DNA of 61,420 nucleotides from JBBQZU01 sp038207425 (GCA_038207425.1 JBBQZU010000021.1:1-61420); one strand, 5' to 3'. Numbered from the stretch's first letter, positions 46,001-54,762 are shown. Program-made: numbers and translations. The notes: generated from the letters alone by a model not told the origin.

Positions 46001-49000
46001 TCTCACAGCGCCCAATGGCATTGCTCAGCAGAAAGTAATTAAGAGCGCACTTGCCGATGCACATATCGACCCTGCACAAGTACGGTATGTGGAAGCACAC
46101 GGCACGGGTACCATCCTGGGCGATCCTATAGAGGTAAATGCCCTTGGAAATGTGTATGGTACCAATCGTAAATCGCCGCTTTTGCTCGGTGCTGTAAAAG
46201 CAAATATAGGACACCTTGAAGCCGCTGCAGGAATTGCAGGTATTATCAAAACAGCGCTTCTGTTACAACATGGAACTGCGCCGGGACAGGTACATTTTAA
46301 TAATCCCAACCCACAGATATCATGGGATAAACTCCCTGTGAAGGTGGTAGCCGGCAATACAAAACTTGAAGGAACGGATGTGTATGTTGGCGTGAGCTCT
46401 TTTGGTTTTGGTGGAACGAACGCGCATATAATAATGGGAATGGCCCCGGTAGCAAAATTAGATGAAAACAGCACTCTCAGCCTGCCCGCCCGCAATACGC
46501 AACTGCTTTGCCTTTCGGCTAAAGACGAAAAGGCATTGAAGCAACGCGCCGCCGATTTGATTCGCTATTTAACAAGCAATCAAAATCTTACTCCGGCAGA
46601 TATTGCTTCTACTTTGGCTCTTCATAAGGACCATTTTGCAAAGCGCTGCGTGGTAGCCACACAAAATAGAGCCCAGGCAATAAAAGCCTTGCAGGATTTT
46701 ATTGATGGCGAAGAAACTCCTTGGGTTTTCAGCCAGGGAACTAAGATTTCTAGGCGAAAAACAGCCTTTCTATTTACTGGTGCCGGAGCACAATACGCCG
46801 GTATGGGGCGTCATTTTTACGATACTGAACCTGTATTTGCCGAAGCCATTGACGCATGTTTCAGGCTTACCCGAAGTATTATGGATGTGGATCTCAAGAA
46901 GGTTATGTTCAGCGAGCCGGGCAGCGACGATGAGCAATTGCTCAACCGAATTGATATCATGCAACCGGCAATTTTTGCATATGAGTACGCTATGTTTAAG
47001 TGGTGGGAATCACTTGGCGTAGTGCCTGATATGGTCATAGGCCATAGTCTTGGTGAAATTGTAGCAGCTTGCGCAAGCGGTGTAATGAGTCTCTCAGATG
47101 CTATGCGCCTCACAGTGCTTCGCGGAAAGCTAATCTATGGTATGCCCGTACCCGGTACTATGGCATCAATTCAGGCACCTGAAGAAGAAGTGCTCGAAAT
47201 AATCAAGGGAAAAGAATCAAAAGTTGCAGTAGGTGTGATTAACGGACGCAACCAAACCGTTGTTTCAGGCGAAGTGGAAGCCGTAGAATCAGTGGCAGCT
47301 CATTTTGCTGCCAAAGGTGCTAAAACCAAGGTGCTAAAAATAGCCCGTGCCGGACACTCACCGCTTATGGATGCTATTACCGAGCCTTTCAGAAAAGTAC
47401 TCGAATCGTTCAATATGGGCGCCACCAGGATTCCGCTCATAAGCAACGTAACCGGAAAAGTAGCCGGCCCTGAAATTAGCACTCCGCAATATTGGGTAGA
47501 TCACCTTCGCAGAACCGTTAGATTTAGTGATGGGCTCAACACACTTGTGGAAAGCGGATGTGATATTTTTGTAGAAGTGGGCCCTCAGCCCACCTTACTT
47601 GGAATAGCAAGATTCGAAATCAACGGTATTGAAAAAATACAACTCCTTCATTCTGCGACGGCAGATGATTTATTGATGAATGCAGCACATTTTAGTGTAG
47701 GTATGTACCATGTTGAAGGCGGAGCTGTAAACTGGAACACATATTATAACCGTCGAAAATCAAAGTTTATTGCTACACCAGTTTATCCGTTTCAGCGATC
47801 AAAACACTGGATTGAAAGAAGCAGTAATCTTTCAATTGACAACTCAGAGAAAGTAAGTAAGCCGCTTATCAATAGAGCCATTAGAGTGGCAGGTGTGGAA
47901 GGCGTATATGAGCTTACTGTAAGCTTGAAGAACTATCCTTATCTCAGACATCACCAAATATTAGATGCGCTTATTGCTCCTGGCGCATTTCATACCGAAA
48001 TTATTCTTGAGTATTTAGACCTTATTGGAAAGCCTTCGTTTATCAGCGAAATTTCCATACAGCGGCCTCTCTTTTTAGATGCCGATTCTGAAAAGAAGGT
48101 GCAACTCATTGTTGAAAGAGATCATCAATCGGACAAGCTTTCTTTGGGTATTCACAGCTATGATCAGAATGAAGGTAAATGGACCACACATGTACAAGCC
48201 TTTCTTGGTGTAAAAATACCGGTTCCGGCTCAATCCTATCTGGATATAAATTCTGCAAAATCATCGCTCAATCAGGTTACTGATTTAAATAAATTCTACA
48301 GCGATTTTGCAGAAATAGGCTTCCATTATGGCCCTAATTTTCAGGGTATTAAGGAGCTCTACGCATCAGCAGATACATCGCTTGGATTGTTGACGCTAAA
48401 TGCTGAAGCCGAAAGTGAAGCAGCAGCTAATAAGTATATTTTGCATCCTACATTGCTCGACTCCGCATTTCAATTACTTATGGCCTTGGAGCGGGATAGC
48501 AACGACACATTTTTGCCTGTATCAATAGAAAATCTATATCTCGCTGAAAAATCCCACACATCTTTTTGGGCTATGCTAAAGTCCGTTGGCAGCATTGCCA
48601 ACTCGGACGTAATAAAGTGCGAGGTGCAGTTTTTCGCGGTTTCAGGTGCTTATATCGGGCAATATAATTTTACGTGCCGAAAAGCTGCACCATCACAAAT
48701 AGTTTCTTCGGCCAACAGGCTGCGCACCAACTGGATGTTCGCCCCTGAATGGGCGCCTCATAAACCTGCGCTTAGAGAATCTACTCCGCAAAATTGGTTG
48801 ATTGTATGCAACGATATTCTTGGTGAACGCTACTACGAGTTTGTTAATGAAATAAAGAACCGTGGCATCCCTCATACCATTTTGGGCGACTGGAATCAGG
48901 CACATGCACTCTTGAGTTTTACTGATTTTGATATGCTCACAGTATTCTGGGATCCTGAAGCTTACACTCAGGATGACGCCACTGATAAGGCGAAAACGGT

Positions 49001-50696
49001 AGCTCTTGAAGGTTTGAGCCAGTTGCAGGAAATTGATAAGCTATTGGCGCAAAAGGGAAAGAATTTTCTCAAAACCATCCACTGGATTACTGAAGGATTT
49101 AGCTCAAGCGGGCGCAACCTTCCCGAAGCTACACTGTGGGGTCTTGGTCGTGTATTCAATAAAGAGAGTATTGTAGGGCTTAAGTTGATCGATGTAGACC
49201 GACATACGCTGAATCCGAAAGACCTCTGTGCCAATATTCTTACCCTCGATTCAGAAAATGAAGCAAGAATAATCAAGTCAGATGTTAAAGTGCTCAGACT
49301 TAATAGATATCGAACATCCCAGGATTCGATTAAAAATCCTTCGCCCAAATCTTCCTATGTTATTACTGGAGGTCTTTCAGGATTGGGTTTGCTCTCTGCG
49401 AAGTGGATATCTGAGAATACCGATGTGGAACACCTGGTGCTTTGGGGCCGAAGCAAACCCACTGCCGTTGCACTCGAAGCTATTGCAGAAATGACACAAT
49501 CCGGAACTAAAATTACAGTTCAGCAAGTGGATGTTACCAACTTCTTGGAAGTTGAATCTGCCTTAAAAATCATTCCTGTTGAAACGCCTCTGAAAGGCAT
49601 AATACATGCCGCAGGTACCATTAAGGATGCACTCATCAAAGACCAAACTGCGGAGCTTTTCGATTTGGTAATGGCTCCGAAAGTAAAAGGTACCTGGAAT
49701 TTGCATCAGGCAACAAAACATGCTGACCTTGAGAATTTTATAATATTCTCTTCATTTTCTTCTCTTTCGGGTTTACCAGGTGTGGCCAATTATGCTGTGG
49801 CGAATGCTTTTGCAGATCAAATAGCTCAGCTTCGGAGAGAATCAAATCTTGCAGCCTGTACGATCAACTGGGGCCCTTGGTCGGTAATTACCGGTTTGCT
49901 TACAGAAGATAAAGTAGATGATTTCCGAAAATACATGCGCACCAGGGGTGCTGACCTACTCGACGCAGAGCCGGGTATGGATTTGTTCGGTTATGCGATT
50001 AAACATCACTTACAGACGGCTCAAGTCATGTTTGCTGCTCTCACCCTTCAAAATTCTACTCCCTTTGAATTGATTCAGGGAGGCATACAACCACTTTTTC
50101 GAAACATCTTAGCAAACGGTGAAGTAGGTTCTGATACTCCTTTGGATGATTTATATGCAACACTGCTTAAAACTGAACCTGGCGACAGAATCGCTGTGCT
50201 TTCAGTTGCAATCAGAAAACAAGTAGCAATTGTTGTGAAAATAGACGATGTGAATGCAATTGAATTCGATGCCGATCTCTTTGCCCTTGGTATTGATTCA
50301 ATGATGGCTGCCGAGTTGGTTGGGAGGCTTTCTAAAATGCTAAGAACACCGCTTTCAGCAACTATAATTTTCGATCAAAGAACGATCAACGATCTCGCCC
50401 TATTTCTTATCGAAGTGCGAATGGACTTTGAAAAAAATCCGGAAAGTGAACAAACGCCTGTTGTTGCAACTGAAGTCACCGCTGCCACTGCACCTAAGAA
50501 CGGTACCACTGAAAGTTTAAAAAATGACGCTGCAAGCGACTCCGAAACCGATTGGCAGTTATTGTTGCAAGAGGCAATTGTTGCAAAACTAAAAGCAAAA
50601 GGAACGAACATAGAAAAGCTCGAGAAAAGCTGGATTTTCAAGAGAAGGTTATCCAAATTGGTGTCGGCTATAGAAAAAAATACGGGAGATGAGTAA
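43095..50696 (+). CDS. FAAL-ACP-KS-AT-DH-KR-ACP single-module fatty acid-primed polyketide synthase
   Basis: This 2533-residue type I synthase has these domains in order. Fatty acyl-AMP ligase: about 1-590; YTSGSTG at 170, YHDMGLIGQ typical of FAALs, KTTSGKIQR near 552. ACP1: about 605-690; GLSS, Ser642. KS: 698-1125; Cys867, His1002, His1040. AT: about 1190-1500; GHSLGE Ser1318; specificity motif RAGH 1418-1421. DH: about 1590-1850; His1620, Asp1789, with Asp1624 where HxxxGxxxxP expects Gly. KR: about 1900-2330; TGGLSGLG at 2091, Ser2220, Tyr2233. ACP2: about 2365-2440; GIDS, Ser2402. A low-complexity linker plus helical tail of about 90 residues ends the protein. No ER or TE domain is present. 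Expected action: activate a fatty acid, extend it once, reduce and dehydrate. The separate thioesterase and PPTase genes follow with overlaps. Confidence 0.93.
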   Translation: MQDYTLPFNSIKEVLKDKALTIPNQIAFRFLENGEIEGATITYKQLYDDALAIAGELMKIAAPGDRALLIYPNGIEFIRAFYACVLSGLVAVPMYPPSGRRRLGRLENVAKDCGPKVALTTSAIKVSSEGWFDNIESMSKVKWLETDGISTTVEVTLSELTDQHLVFLQYTSGSTGSPKGVQVTHSNIMHNLHITALASRWAKEVVGWLPIYHDMGLIGQILYTVYVGGTTTLMSPIDFIKKPLRWLQALTKYKAQATPAPNFAYDLCIEQITDEELEQLDLSHLLIAMNGAEPVKAKTLRRFTERFGKVGFTIDKFLPCYGMAETTLMVSGDYNFVEMLTLDKASFLSRKVKAAGEEAIESTTIELVSAGPLTPGYSAAIVDPDTHVECAPDEIGEIWIKGPCVAHGYWDRKELNSEVFGAFIKDAKGVPFAGRGVFLKTGDMGFMWNNALYVSGRLKEMMIINGANYYPQDIEATIQATNDALQSNAGAVFSVEDENGKEQLVAFQEIARTSAGNFDAEALVEAINRNVAQTHEVSLSAIAFISPGRIPKTTSGKIQRTLCKKLYENNEIDGLIYKWNANESRKHFVNKALTKSSNTTLLNDPRAASLQLTMKQLIADAVGTNVADVDNNTSFASLGLSSIQGIQLAEKLSAEVGFEIPASALYDYFTINALTNHILGVDESTDIAQAANNQVNQEPIAIIGMACKFPGAENVDEFWSNLLNQVDSIETVPADRWNYKDVYSETPAPDKMNTKWGGFMKNIDLFDAGFFAISPREAEQMDPQQRIMLEQTQVLFESAGYAAESLKGKDIGVFLGISHSNYSDLMSHQTTERNIYSATGSALSIAANRVSYAFDFQGPSVSVDTACSSSLVALHQAVKSIRNGECSMAVAGGVNLIITPDVTMSFSQSGLMASDGHCKTFDAAADGIARSEGCGVVLLKPLSRAIADGDQIIAVVHGSAINQDGRSNGLTAPNGIAQQKVIKSALADAHIDPAQVRYVEAHGTGTILGDPIEVNALGNVYGTNRKSPLLLGAVKANIGHLEAAAGIAGIIKTALLLQHGTAPGQVHFNNPNPQISWDKLPVKVVAGNTKLEGTDVYVGVSSFGFGGTNAHIIMGMAPVAKLDENSTLSLPARNTQLLCLSAKDEKALKQRAADLIRYLTSNQNLTPADIASTLALHKDHFAKRCVVATQNRAQAIKALQDFIDGEETPWVFSQGTKISRRKTAFLFTGAGAQYAGMGRHFYDTEPVFAEAIDACFRLTRSIMDVDLKKVMFSEPGSDDEQLLNRIDIMQPAIFAYEYAMFKWWESLGVVPDMVIGHSLGEIVAACASGVMSLSDAMRLTVLRGKLIYGMPVPGTMASIQAPEEEVLEIIKGKESKVAVGVINGRNQTVVSGEVEAVESVAAHFAAKGAKTKVLKIARAGHSPLMDAITEPFRKVLESFNMGATRIPLISNVTGKVAGPEISTPQYWVDHLRRTVRFSDGLNTLVESGCDIFVEVGPQPTLLGIARFEINGIEKIQLLHSATADDLLMNAAHFSVGMYHVEGGAVNWNTYYNRRKSKFIATPVYPFQRSKHWIERSSNLSIDNSEKVSKPLINRAIRVAGVEGVYELTVSLKNYPYLRHHQILDALIAPGAFHTEIILEYLDLIGKPSFISEISIQRPLFLDADSEKKVQLIVERDHQSDKLSLGIHSYDQNEGKWTTHVQAFLGVKIPVPAQSYLDINSAKSSLNQVTDLNKFYSDFAEIGFHYGPNFQGIKELYASADTSLGLLTLNAEAESEAAANKYILHPTLLDSAFQLLMALERDSNDTFLPVSIENLYLAEKSHTSFWAMLKSVGSIANSDVIKCEVQFFAVSGAYIGQYNFTCRKAAPSQIVSSANRLRTNWMFAPEWAPHKPALRESTPQNWLIVCNDILGERYYEFVNEIKNRGIPHTILGDWNQAHALLSFTDFDMLTVFWDPEAYTQDDATDKAKTVALEGLSQLQEIDKLLAQKGKNFLKTIHWITEGFSSSGRNLPEATLWGLGRVFNKESIVGLKLIDVDRHTLNPKDLCANILTLDSENEARIIKSDVKVLRLNRYRTSQDSIKNPSPKSSYVITGGLSGLGLLSAKWISENTDVEHLVLWGRSKPTAVALEAIAEMTQSGTKITVQQVDVTNFLEVESALKIIPVETPLKGIIHAAGTIKDALIKDQTAELFDLVMAPKVKGTWNLHQATKHADLENFIIFSSFSSLSGLPGVANYAVANAFADQIAQLRRESNLAACTINWGPWSVITGLLTEDKVDDFRKYMRTRGADLLDAEPGMDLFGYAIKHHLQTAQVMFAALTLQNSTPFELIQGGIQPLFRNILANGEVGSDTPLDDLYATLLKTEPGDRIAVLSVAIRKQVAIVVKIDDVNAIEFDADLFALGIDSMMAAELVGRLSKMLRTPLSATIIFDQRTINDLALFLIEVRMDFEKNPESEQTPVVATEVTAATAPKNGTTESLKNDAASDSETDWQLLLQEAIVAKLKAKGTNIEKLEKSWIFKRRLSKLVSAIEKNTGDE

Positions 50697-51426
50697 GCAT
50701 TCCGGTACGTTTCAAATTTATGCAATCCCGTTTGCAGGAGCTGATAAATTTTGCTACCGAAACATTGTAAAAGCATGTACTGACGTGCCCGAATCCGACA
50801 TAGTTTTTAATGTCTTTGAGCTTCCAGGAAGAGGGTCGAGGAATAAGGAACTTCTACTTACCGATATTCCATCTATGGCAATGGATTTGTTTGAGACAAT
50901 AAAATTAACAGGATGGCCTAGACAGTATGCTATTTTTGGGCACAGTATGGGCGCTTTACTTGCACATCAGGTGTTGATTTTGGCAAGGGATCAAGGGTGT
51001 GCTCTACCCGTTTTTGCCTACTTTACTAGCTGCCAGGCTCCGGGATACCGGTCAAAGAGCAACTTCTCTACTCTCTCAGGAAAGGATTTCTGGATATCCA
51101 TGAAAGTTTATAATGGCACACCTGAAGCATTAATTGAGAATGAATCGCTTCGTAATTATTTTGAGCCGATTTTAAAATCAGATATCCATGCCGTCGAGAA
51201 TTATCACACCAATGTGAAGCAATTCTTGAAAATACAAACTGATTTATATTTCCGCTGGGGTATGGATGAACACTTTTCTCTTGAGTCCGTGATGCGCTGG
51301 CAAGATTTTTTTGAGGGTAAGTCTGATTTTTCATGCCGCGAGGGTGATCATTTTTTTATATTCAAAACTGCCCATGCTATGGTATCTGAATTAAATTCTA
51401 TTGCTCAGTCTTATGCCCGGTTATGA
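50689..51426 (+). CDS. Type II (GrsT/TesA-like) thioesterase
   Basis: This 245-residue alpha/beta hydrolase has FAGAD near residue 15, LPGRGSR near 45, the nucleophile elbow GHSMGA (Ser86), a likely catalytic Asp193 (GMDEH) and His221 (GDHFF). Type II thioesterases release products or edit stalled ACPs of PKS/NRPS systems. Since the synthase has no TE domain, this enzyme probably does product release here as well. ATG at 50689 lies eight bases inside the PKS gene, so expression is tightly coupled. The TE and PPTase genes look more AT-rich than the surroundings by eye. Confidence 0.9.
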   Translation: MSKHSGTFQIYAIPFAGADKFCYRNIVKACTDVPESDIVFNVFELPGRGSRNKELLLTDIPSMAMDLFETIKLTGWPRQYAIFGHSMGALLAHQVLILARDQGCALPVFAYFTSCQAPGYRSKSNFSTLSGKDFWISMKVYNGTPEALIENESLRNYFEPILKSDIHAVENYHTNVKQFLKIQTDLYFRWGMDEHFSLESVMRWQDFFEGKSDFSCREGDHFFIFKTAHAMVSELNSIAQSYARL

Positions 51427-52090
51427 GCCACGCATTTTTTTTGCCTACTGCAATATTTCTTTATTCAACCAAAATTTTGAGCTTAATCAAATTTTAAATT
51501 CCATACATCCTTCATGGCGTAGTGGTGTGCTAAAATACCGGCGCATCGATGATATTAAGTTGAGTATCCTTGGGCGATTACTTCTTAAGCATTTACTTCG
51601 AAAAGCCGGCATTGAAAAATATCAGCAAATGTATTTTTCTGAAAGGGGAAAACCTATTTTCTTGAATTTACCTGGCATTGATTTCAGCATATCTCATTCG
51701 CATGCTATTGCAGCTTGTGCGCTTGGCATCCACATTAAATTGGGTATTGACCTGGAGTATCTCCGGAAAATTGAACTTTCTGATTTTGAAAATTCCATGA
51801 GTCCGGCGCAGTGGAGCAATATTTTGAAAAATGAAAATCCCGAGCACGAGTTTTTCAGGTATTGGACGCTCAAAGAAGCGGTAATAAAGGCCGATGGACG
51901 GGGTATGTTAATACCGTTGGCTTCAATTTCTGATGGAACCTATATCACTGTGAACGAAGATTTAGAGCTTCAAATTGCTCCAATGGAAATTGATCCTGCT
52001 TATCATTGCCATATCGCCCATACAGGCGGTAAATTGATTAAAATTTCAAATATGACGCCTCATTATTCTGAGGTTTTATATCCATTCTGA
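51413..52090 (+). CDS. Sfp-type 4'-phosphopantetheinyl transferase
   Basis: I chose the ATG at 51413 (MPGYEPRIFF), giving 225 residues and a 14-base overlap with the thioesterase. A TTG four codons earlier is a less likely start. The Sfp-type signature is complete: FSISHSHAIAACAL, GIDLEYL (Mg-binding Asp/Glu) and FFRYWTLKEAVIKADGRG. It transfers phosphopantetheine from CoA to Ser642 and Ser2402 of the synthase ACPs. A dedicated PPTase makes the cluster self-sufficient. Its 3' end overlaps by 28 bases the 3' end of the convergent SGNH-like gene. Confidence 0.92.
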   Translation: MPGYEPRIFFAYCNISLFNQNFELNQILNSIHPSWRSGVLKYRRIDDIKLSILGRLLLKHLLRKAGIEKYQQMYFSERGKPIFLNLPGIDFSISHSHAIAACALGIHIKLGIDLEYLRKIELSDFENSMSPAQWSNILKNENPEHEFFRYWTLKEAVIKADGRGMLIPLASISDGTYITVNEDLELQIAPMEIDPAYHCHIAHTGGKLIKISNMTPHYSEVLYPF

Positions 52091-53166
52091 GCAATACCCG
52101 TTATTCTTTCAAAATCTTTTTGAAATGTAGTCATGAATACATTTGCTCCCTTTGTGCCAAAGTGCATTGGGTCCTTATAATGATCTATTTCTGTAGGGAG
52201 CTGATGATAATCCAGATAATAGGCATTAGGAAATTTTTCGGCCAAATTGTTTGCGAATTTTAAAAACGAATCAAAATTTGGCAATGGCTCAATGAAATTT
52301 GGGTTCGCTGGCACGGTAACCAGAATAAATTTGCGCTTCGGATTATTTCTTATCAAAGATTCAAATTCTTCAATGTAGGCTGTGTCGTATGAGAAGTAAA
52401 TCATTGAATTAACCTGTTTCAAGATATAATCGTCAACGGGATCAAAATATTTATTGGGGTCATGGAGTTTTTCCAACAACCTGTTTCTTTCTGAAGTCAT
52501 ATTCTCCAATCTTCGCGCAAAAACGGATATTTCAGTAGAATCCTGGGTTTTAGTTTCCAGCATTACCCCTCGATTATCGCGCTTTGTTCCAGATGTTCTT
52601 CTGAGCGGACTGATGCCGTATTCAAAATAATTTCCAAAATAGCGCAATCCGGGCACCTTGTATTGCCAATTGAAAGTATCGCTTTCACGCATAAAATGCT
52701 CTATACGTGCATCGTATAGCAATGGTATGAACGTAGATGTATTTATGGATGATTTAGGATCTCTGATAAATGTTCGGGGATTCAGCTCAAAAATAATGGG
52801 TGATTCTTTGTCGTGACCACATTCAATTTTTAACAAGATTCGGGTTACATCGTACAATGCTTTTCCCATGCCAAAATTATAGCAATCAGGGCTTATGGAA
52901 TCAGGTATAAATGAACTGCGTGCCAAAGAAGATCCGAATACAGGAATTTCATTGGGGTTACTGCCATCAATAAGCCGCTTCACCTTTCCCTGATTCGAAA
53001 AATCATTCAGGAAAATAAGCTTTTGTGTGAAAACGAAATCAATACCAACAAGAAATATGAAAATGAATGCCAACAACGGCCATAACTTTTGAGCTACGAG
53101 CCGAGGGGTCACATTTCTTTTATCAGAATTGGAAATATATAAATTGTTGACTCGCATCTTGTCCAA
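52063..53166 (-). CDS. SGNH-hydrolase-like membrane-anchored protein, partner of the MBOAT gene
   Basis: The 367-residue protein has one N-terminal membrane helix (about 29-47) and an extracytoplasmic domain. VFGSSLARSSF near 77-86 resembles the block I serine motif. KDPMHFGTKG near 331-340 gives the Asp332/His335 pair of SGNH/DltD/AlgX-like acyltransferases. Genes of this type follow MBOAT O-acyltransferases and accept the acyl group on the far side of the membrane. The start overlaps the MBOAT 3' end by 44 bases (or 35 with the Met at codon 4). The target polymer is unknown; alginate-like sugar, teichoic acid-like or protein targets are all possible. Confidence 0.75.
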   Translation of the reverse strand: MDKMRVNNLYISNSDKRNVTPRLVAQKLWPLLAFIFIFLVGIDFVFTQKLIFLNDFSNQGKVKRLIDGSNPNEIPVFGSSLARSSFIPDSISPDCYNFGMGKALYDVTRILLKIECGHDKESPIIFELNPRTFIRDPKSSINTSTFIPLLYDARIEHFMRESDTFNWQYKVPGLRYFGNYFEYGISPLRRTSGTKRDNRGVMLETKTQDSTEISVFARRLENMTSERNRLLEKLHDPNKYFDPVDDYILKQVNSMIYFSYDTAYIEEFESLIRNNPKRKFILVTVPANPNFIEPLPNFDSFLKFANNLAEKFPNAYYLDYHQLPTEIDHYKDPMHFGTKGANVFMTTFQKDFERITGIAQNGYKTSE

Positions 53167-54529
53167 AAATTATTATTACCACAAACATGATCATCAGGTA
53201 AACCAAATTGTTGCGAAACGTAAGCTCGCGACTGAAAAATGCTGTGGGCACAAGCAAAAGGCTCAGGAAAGTAATGAGCCAGAATGAAGCACCAGAATTA
53301 AATCCGGAAATCACCTGATCGAAACCCCAATGGAATTCTGTAAATATTTTTTTTGTTCCGACTATCACGTCATTTAAATCCTTAGATCTGAAGAAGAGTG
53401 CTGAATAACACAACAGAATCAGATTCCAAGATGGAACCAAAAAATTTCGATACACCTTGTTTTGTATTCTCGGAATCCATCGAACACCTTCGATAATACC
53501 CTGTGTGCTCATAATGATTCCGTGGTACAGACCGAAAATGATAAAAGTCCAATTTGCTCCATGCCAAAATCCTATTGTCACCAGAACCGAAATATTTACC
53601 CAAAGTCTGCGATACTTATCAGGATTCTTTCCCAGCAAAGGGTATTGCATATATATAAATATCCACTGCGTGAGCGACATGTGGTACCTGCTCCAAAATT
53701 CTCTGAAACTTTTAACCCAGAAGGGTCGGTTGAAATTCTCGATGAGGTTAATACCCATCAAACGTGCCGAACCCATTGCAATATCTGTATATCCGCTAAA
53801 GTCGCAAAAGATCTGAATAGACATGAATATGAGCGTGACCCATAACTGTAACCCATTTGATACAGAAAGATCCATAAAAACATAATCAACAAATACGCCC
53901 ACATTATCGGCTATCACAACCTTCTTAAAGAATCCCAGGGCAATCTTGTTTAATCCATACCTTACGTCTTGTAAGTTCACTGCTGTACCCCTTCTGAGCT
54001 GCGGTATAAGATGCGACGAACGCTCAATAGGTCCTGCAATAAGCTGCGGAAAGAAGGATACGAATAATGCAAAATACCCAAAGTGAGTTTCGGGTTTTAT
54101 GTTGCCGTGGTAAAGATCTATTGAGTAGCTCAGGGTTTGAAACGTGTAAAACGAAATTCCCAATGGCAATAATACATAGTGCATTACCGGATCATAGTCA
54201 GCCCCGACGAGCGAAAGGCCAGCGTGTATATTCTCGCTGAAAAAATTGAAATACTTAAAATAGAAAAGAATACCAAGATTCGACATGATGCTTGAAACCA
54301 AATAGGGCAGTCGCTCCTTTTTGGTTTTACGCTTACCCATTTGAAGTCCGGCCCAAAAGTCAATACCGGTAGATGCCAATAAAAGCAGGGCATAAATAGG
54401 CTTCCACGACATGTAGAAGTAGTAGCTCGCTGCAAGCAACAGCATCCAGCGCCAATTCTTACCTACTGCAAAGTATAAAATCAGTACTGCAGGAAAGAAA
54501 ATGAGATATTCAAGCGAATTAAAAAGCAT
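53123..54529 (-). CDS. MBOAT family membrane O-acyltransferase (AlgI/DltB-like)
   Basis: This 468-residue polytopic membrane protein has about ten helices. The MBOAT pattern is clear: LPLGISFYTFQTLSYSID near 121, FFPQLIAGPI near 159, DFSGYTDIAMG near 243, NFNRPFWVKSFREFWSRYH near 265-283 and the catalytic His323 in FWHGANW. A second His lies in LYHG. Such enzymes pass acyl groups (usually acetyl or alanyl) across the inner membrane to an SGNH-type partner, which follows. It is transcribed convergently towards the PKS cluster. Confidence 0.92.
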   Translation of the reverse strand: MLFNSLEYLIFFPAVLILYFAVGKNWRWMLLLAASYYFYMSWKPIYALLLLASTGIDFWAGLQMGKRKTKKERLPYLVSSIMSNLGILFYFKYFNFFSENIHAGLSLVGADYDPVMHYVLLPLGISFYTFQTLSYSIDLYHGNIKPETHFGYFALFVSFFPQLIAGPIERSSHLIPQLRRGTAVNLQDVRYGLNKIALGFFKKVVIADNVGVFVDYVFMDLSVSNGLQLWVTLIFMSIQIFCDFSGYTDIAMGSARLMGINLIENFNRPFWVKSFREFWSRYHMSLTQWIFIYMQYPLLGKNPDKYRRLWVNISVLVTIGFWHGANWTFIIFGLYHGIIMSTQGIIEGVRWIPRIQNKVYRNFLVPSWNLILLCYSALFFRSKDLNDVIVGTKKIFTEFHWGFDQVISGFNSGASFWLITFLSLLLVPTAFFSRELTFRNNLVYLMIMFVVIIIFGQDASQQFIYFQF

Positions 54530-54665
54530 AGTCTAAAGGGGAATCTCGACGCTCTATTTTGTTGTCAGTGCCTATTACGCAGGTCAATTCAAGTTAGATA
54601 CAGTCTTGTCATTATTTTCATGAGCATGCCTTATTATATTTGGTTAGTTGCCGCAAATTGGCGCA

Positions 54666-54693
54666 CAAAACTAATAAAATGAATTTTGCACAA
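54666..54693 (-). promoter_or_regulatory. Possible promoter for the MBOAT-SGNH pair
   Basis: On the minus strand TTG (54691-54693) is followed after 17 bases by TAGTTTTG (54666-54673), a perfect TAnnTTTG. The spacing is a little short and the leader would be about 135 bases. Confidence 0.3.
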
Positions 54694-54762
54694 GTGATTA
54701 TTTACATTTTCTTAATCTTAACGAATAAACTGCTCCCATGTCAACACTTTAGGGTCAAATGA

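Noticed and set aside
46025..46495. Long minus-strand open frame inside the KS region of the PKS
   Set aside because: It is complementary to conserved KS codons and its translation has no recognisable structure; a codon-bias shadow.
50420..50696. Hidden thioesterase or reductase at the PKS C-terminus
   Set aside because: The tail is about 90 residues and lacks GxSxG or Rossmann motifs.
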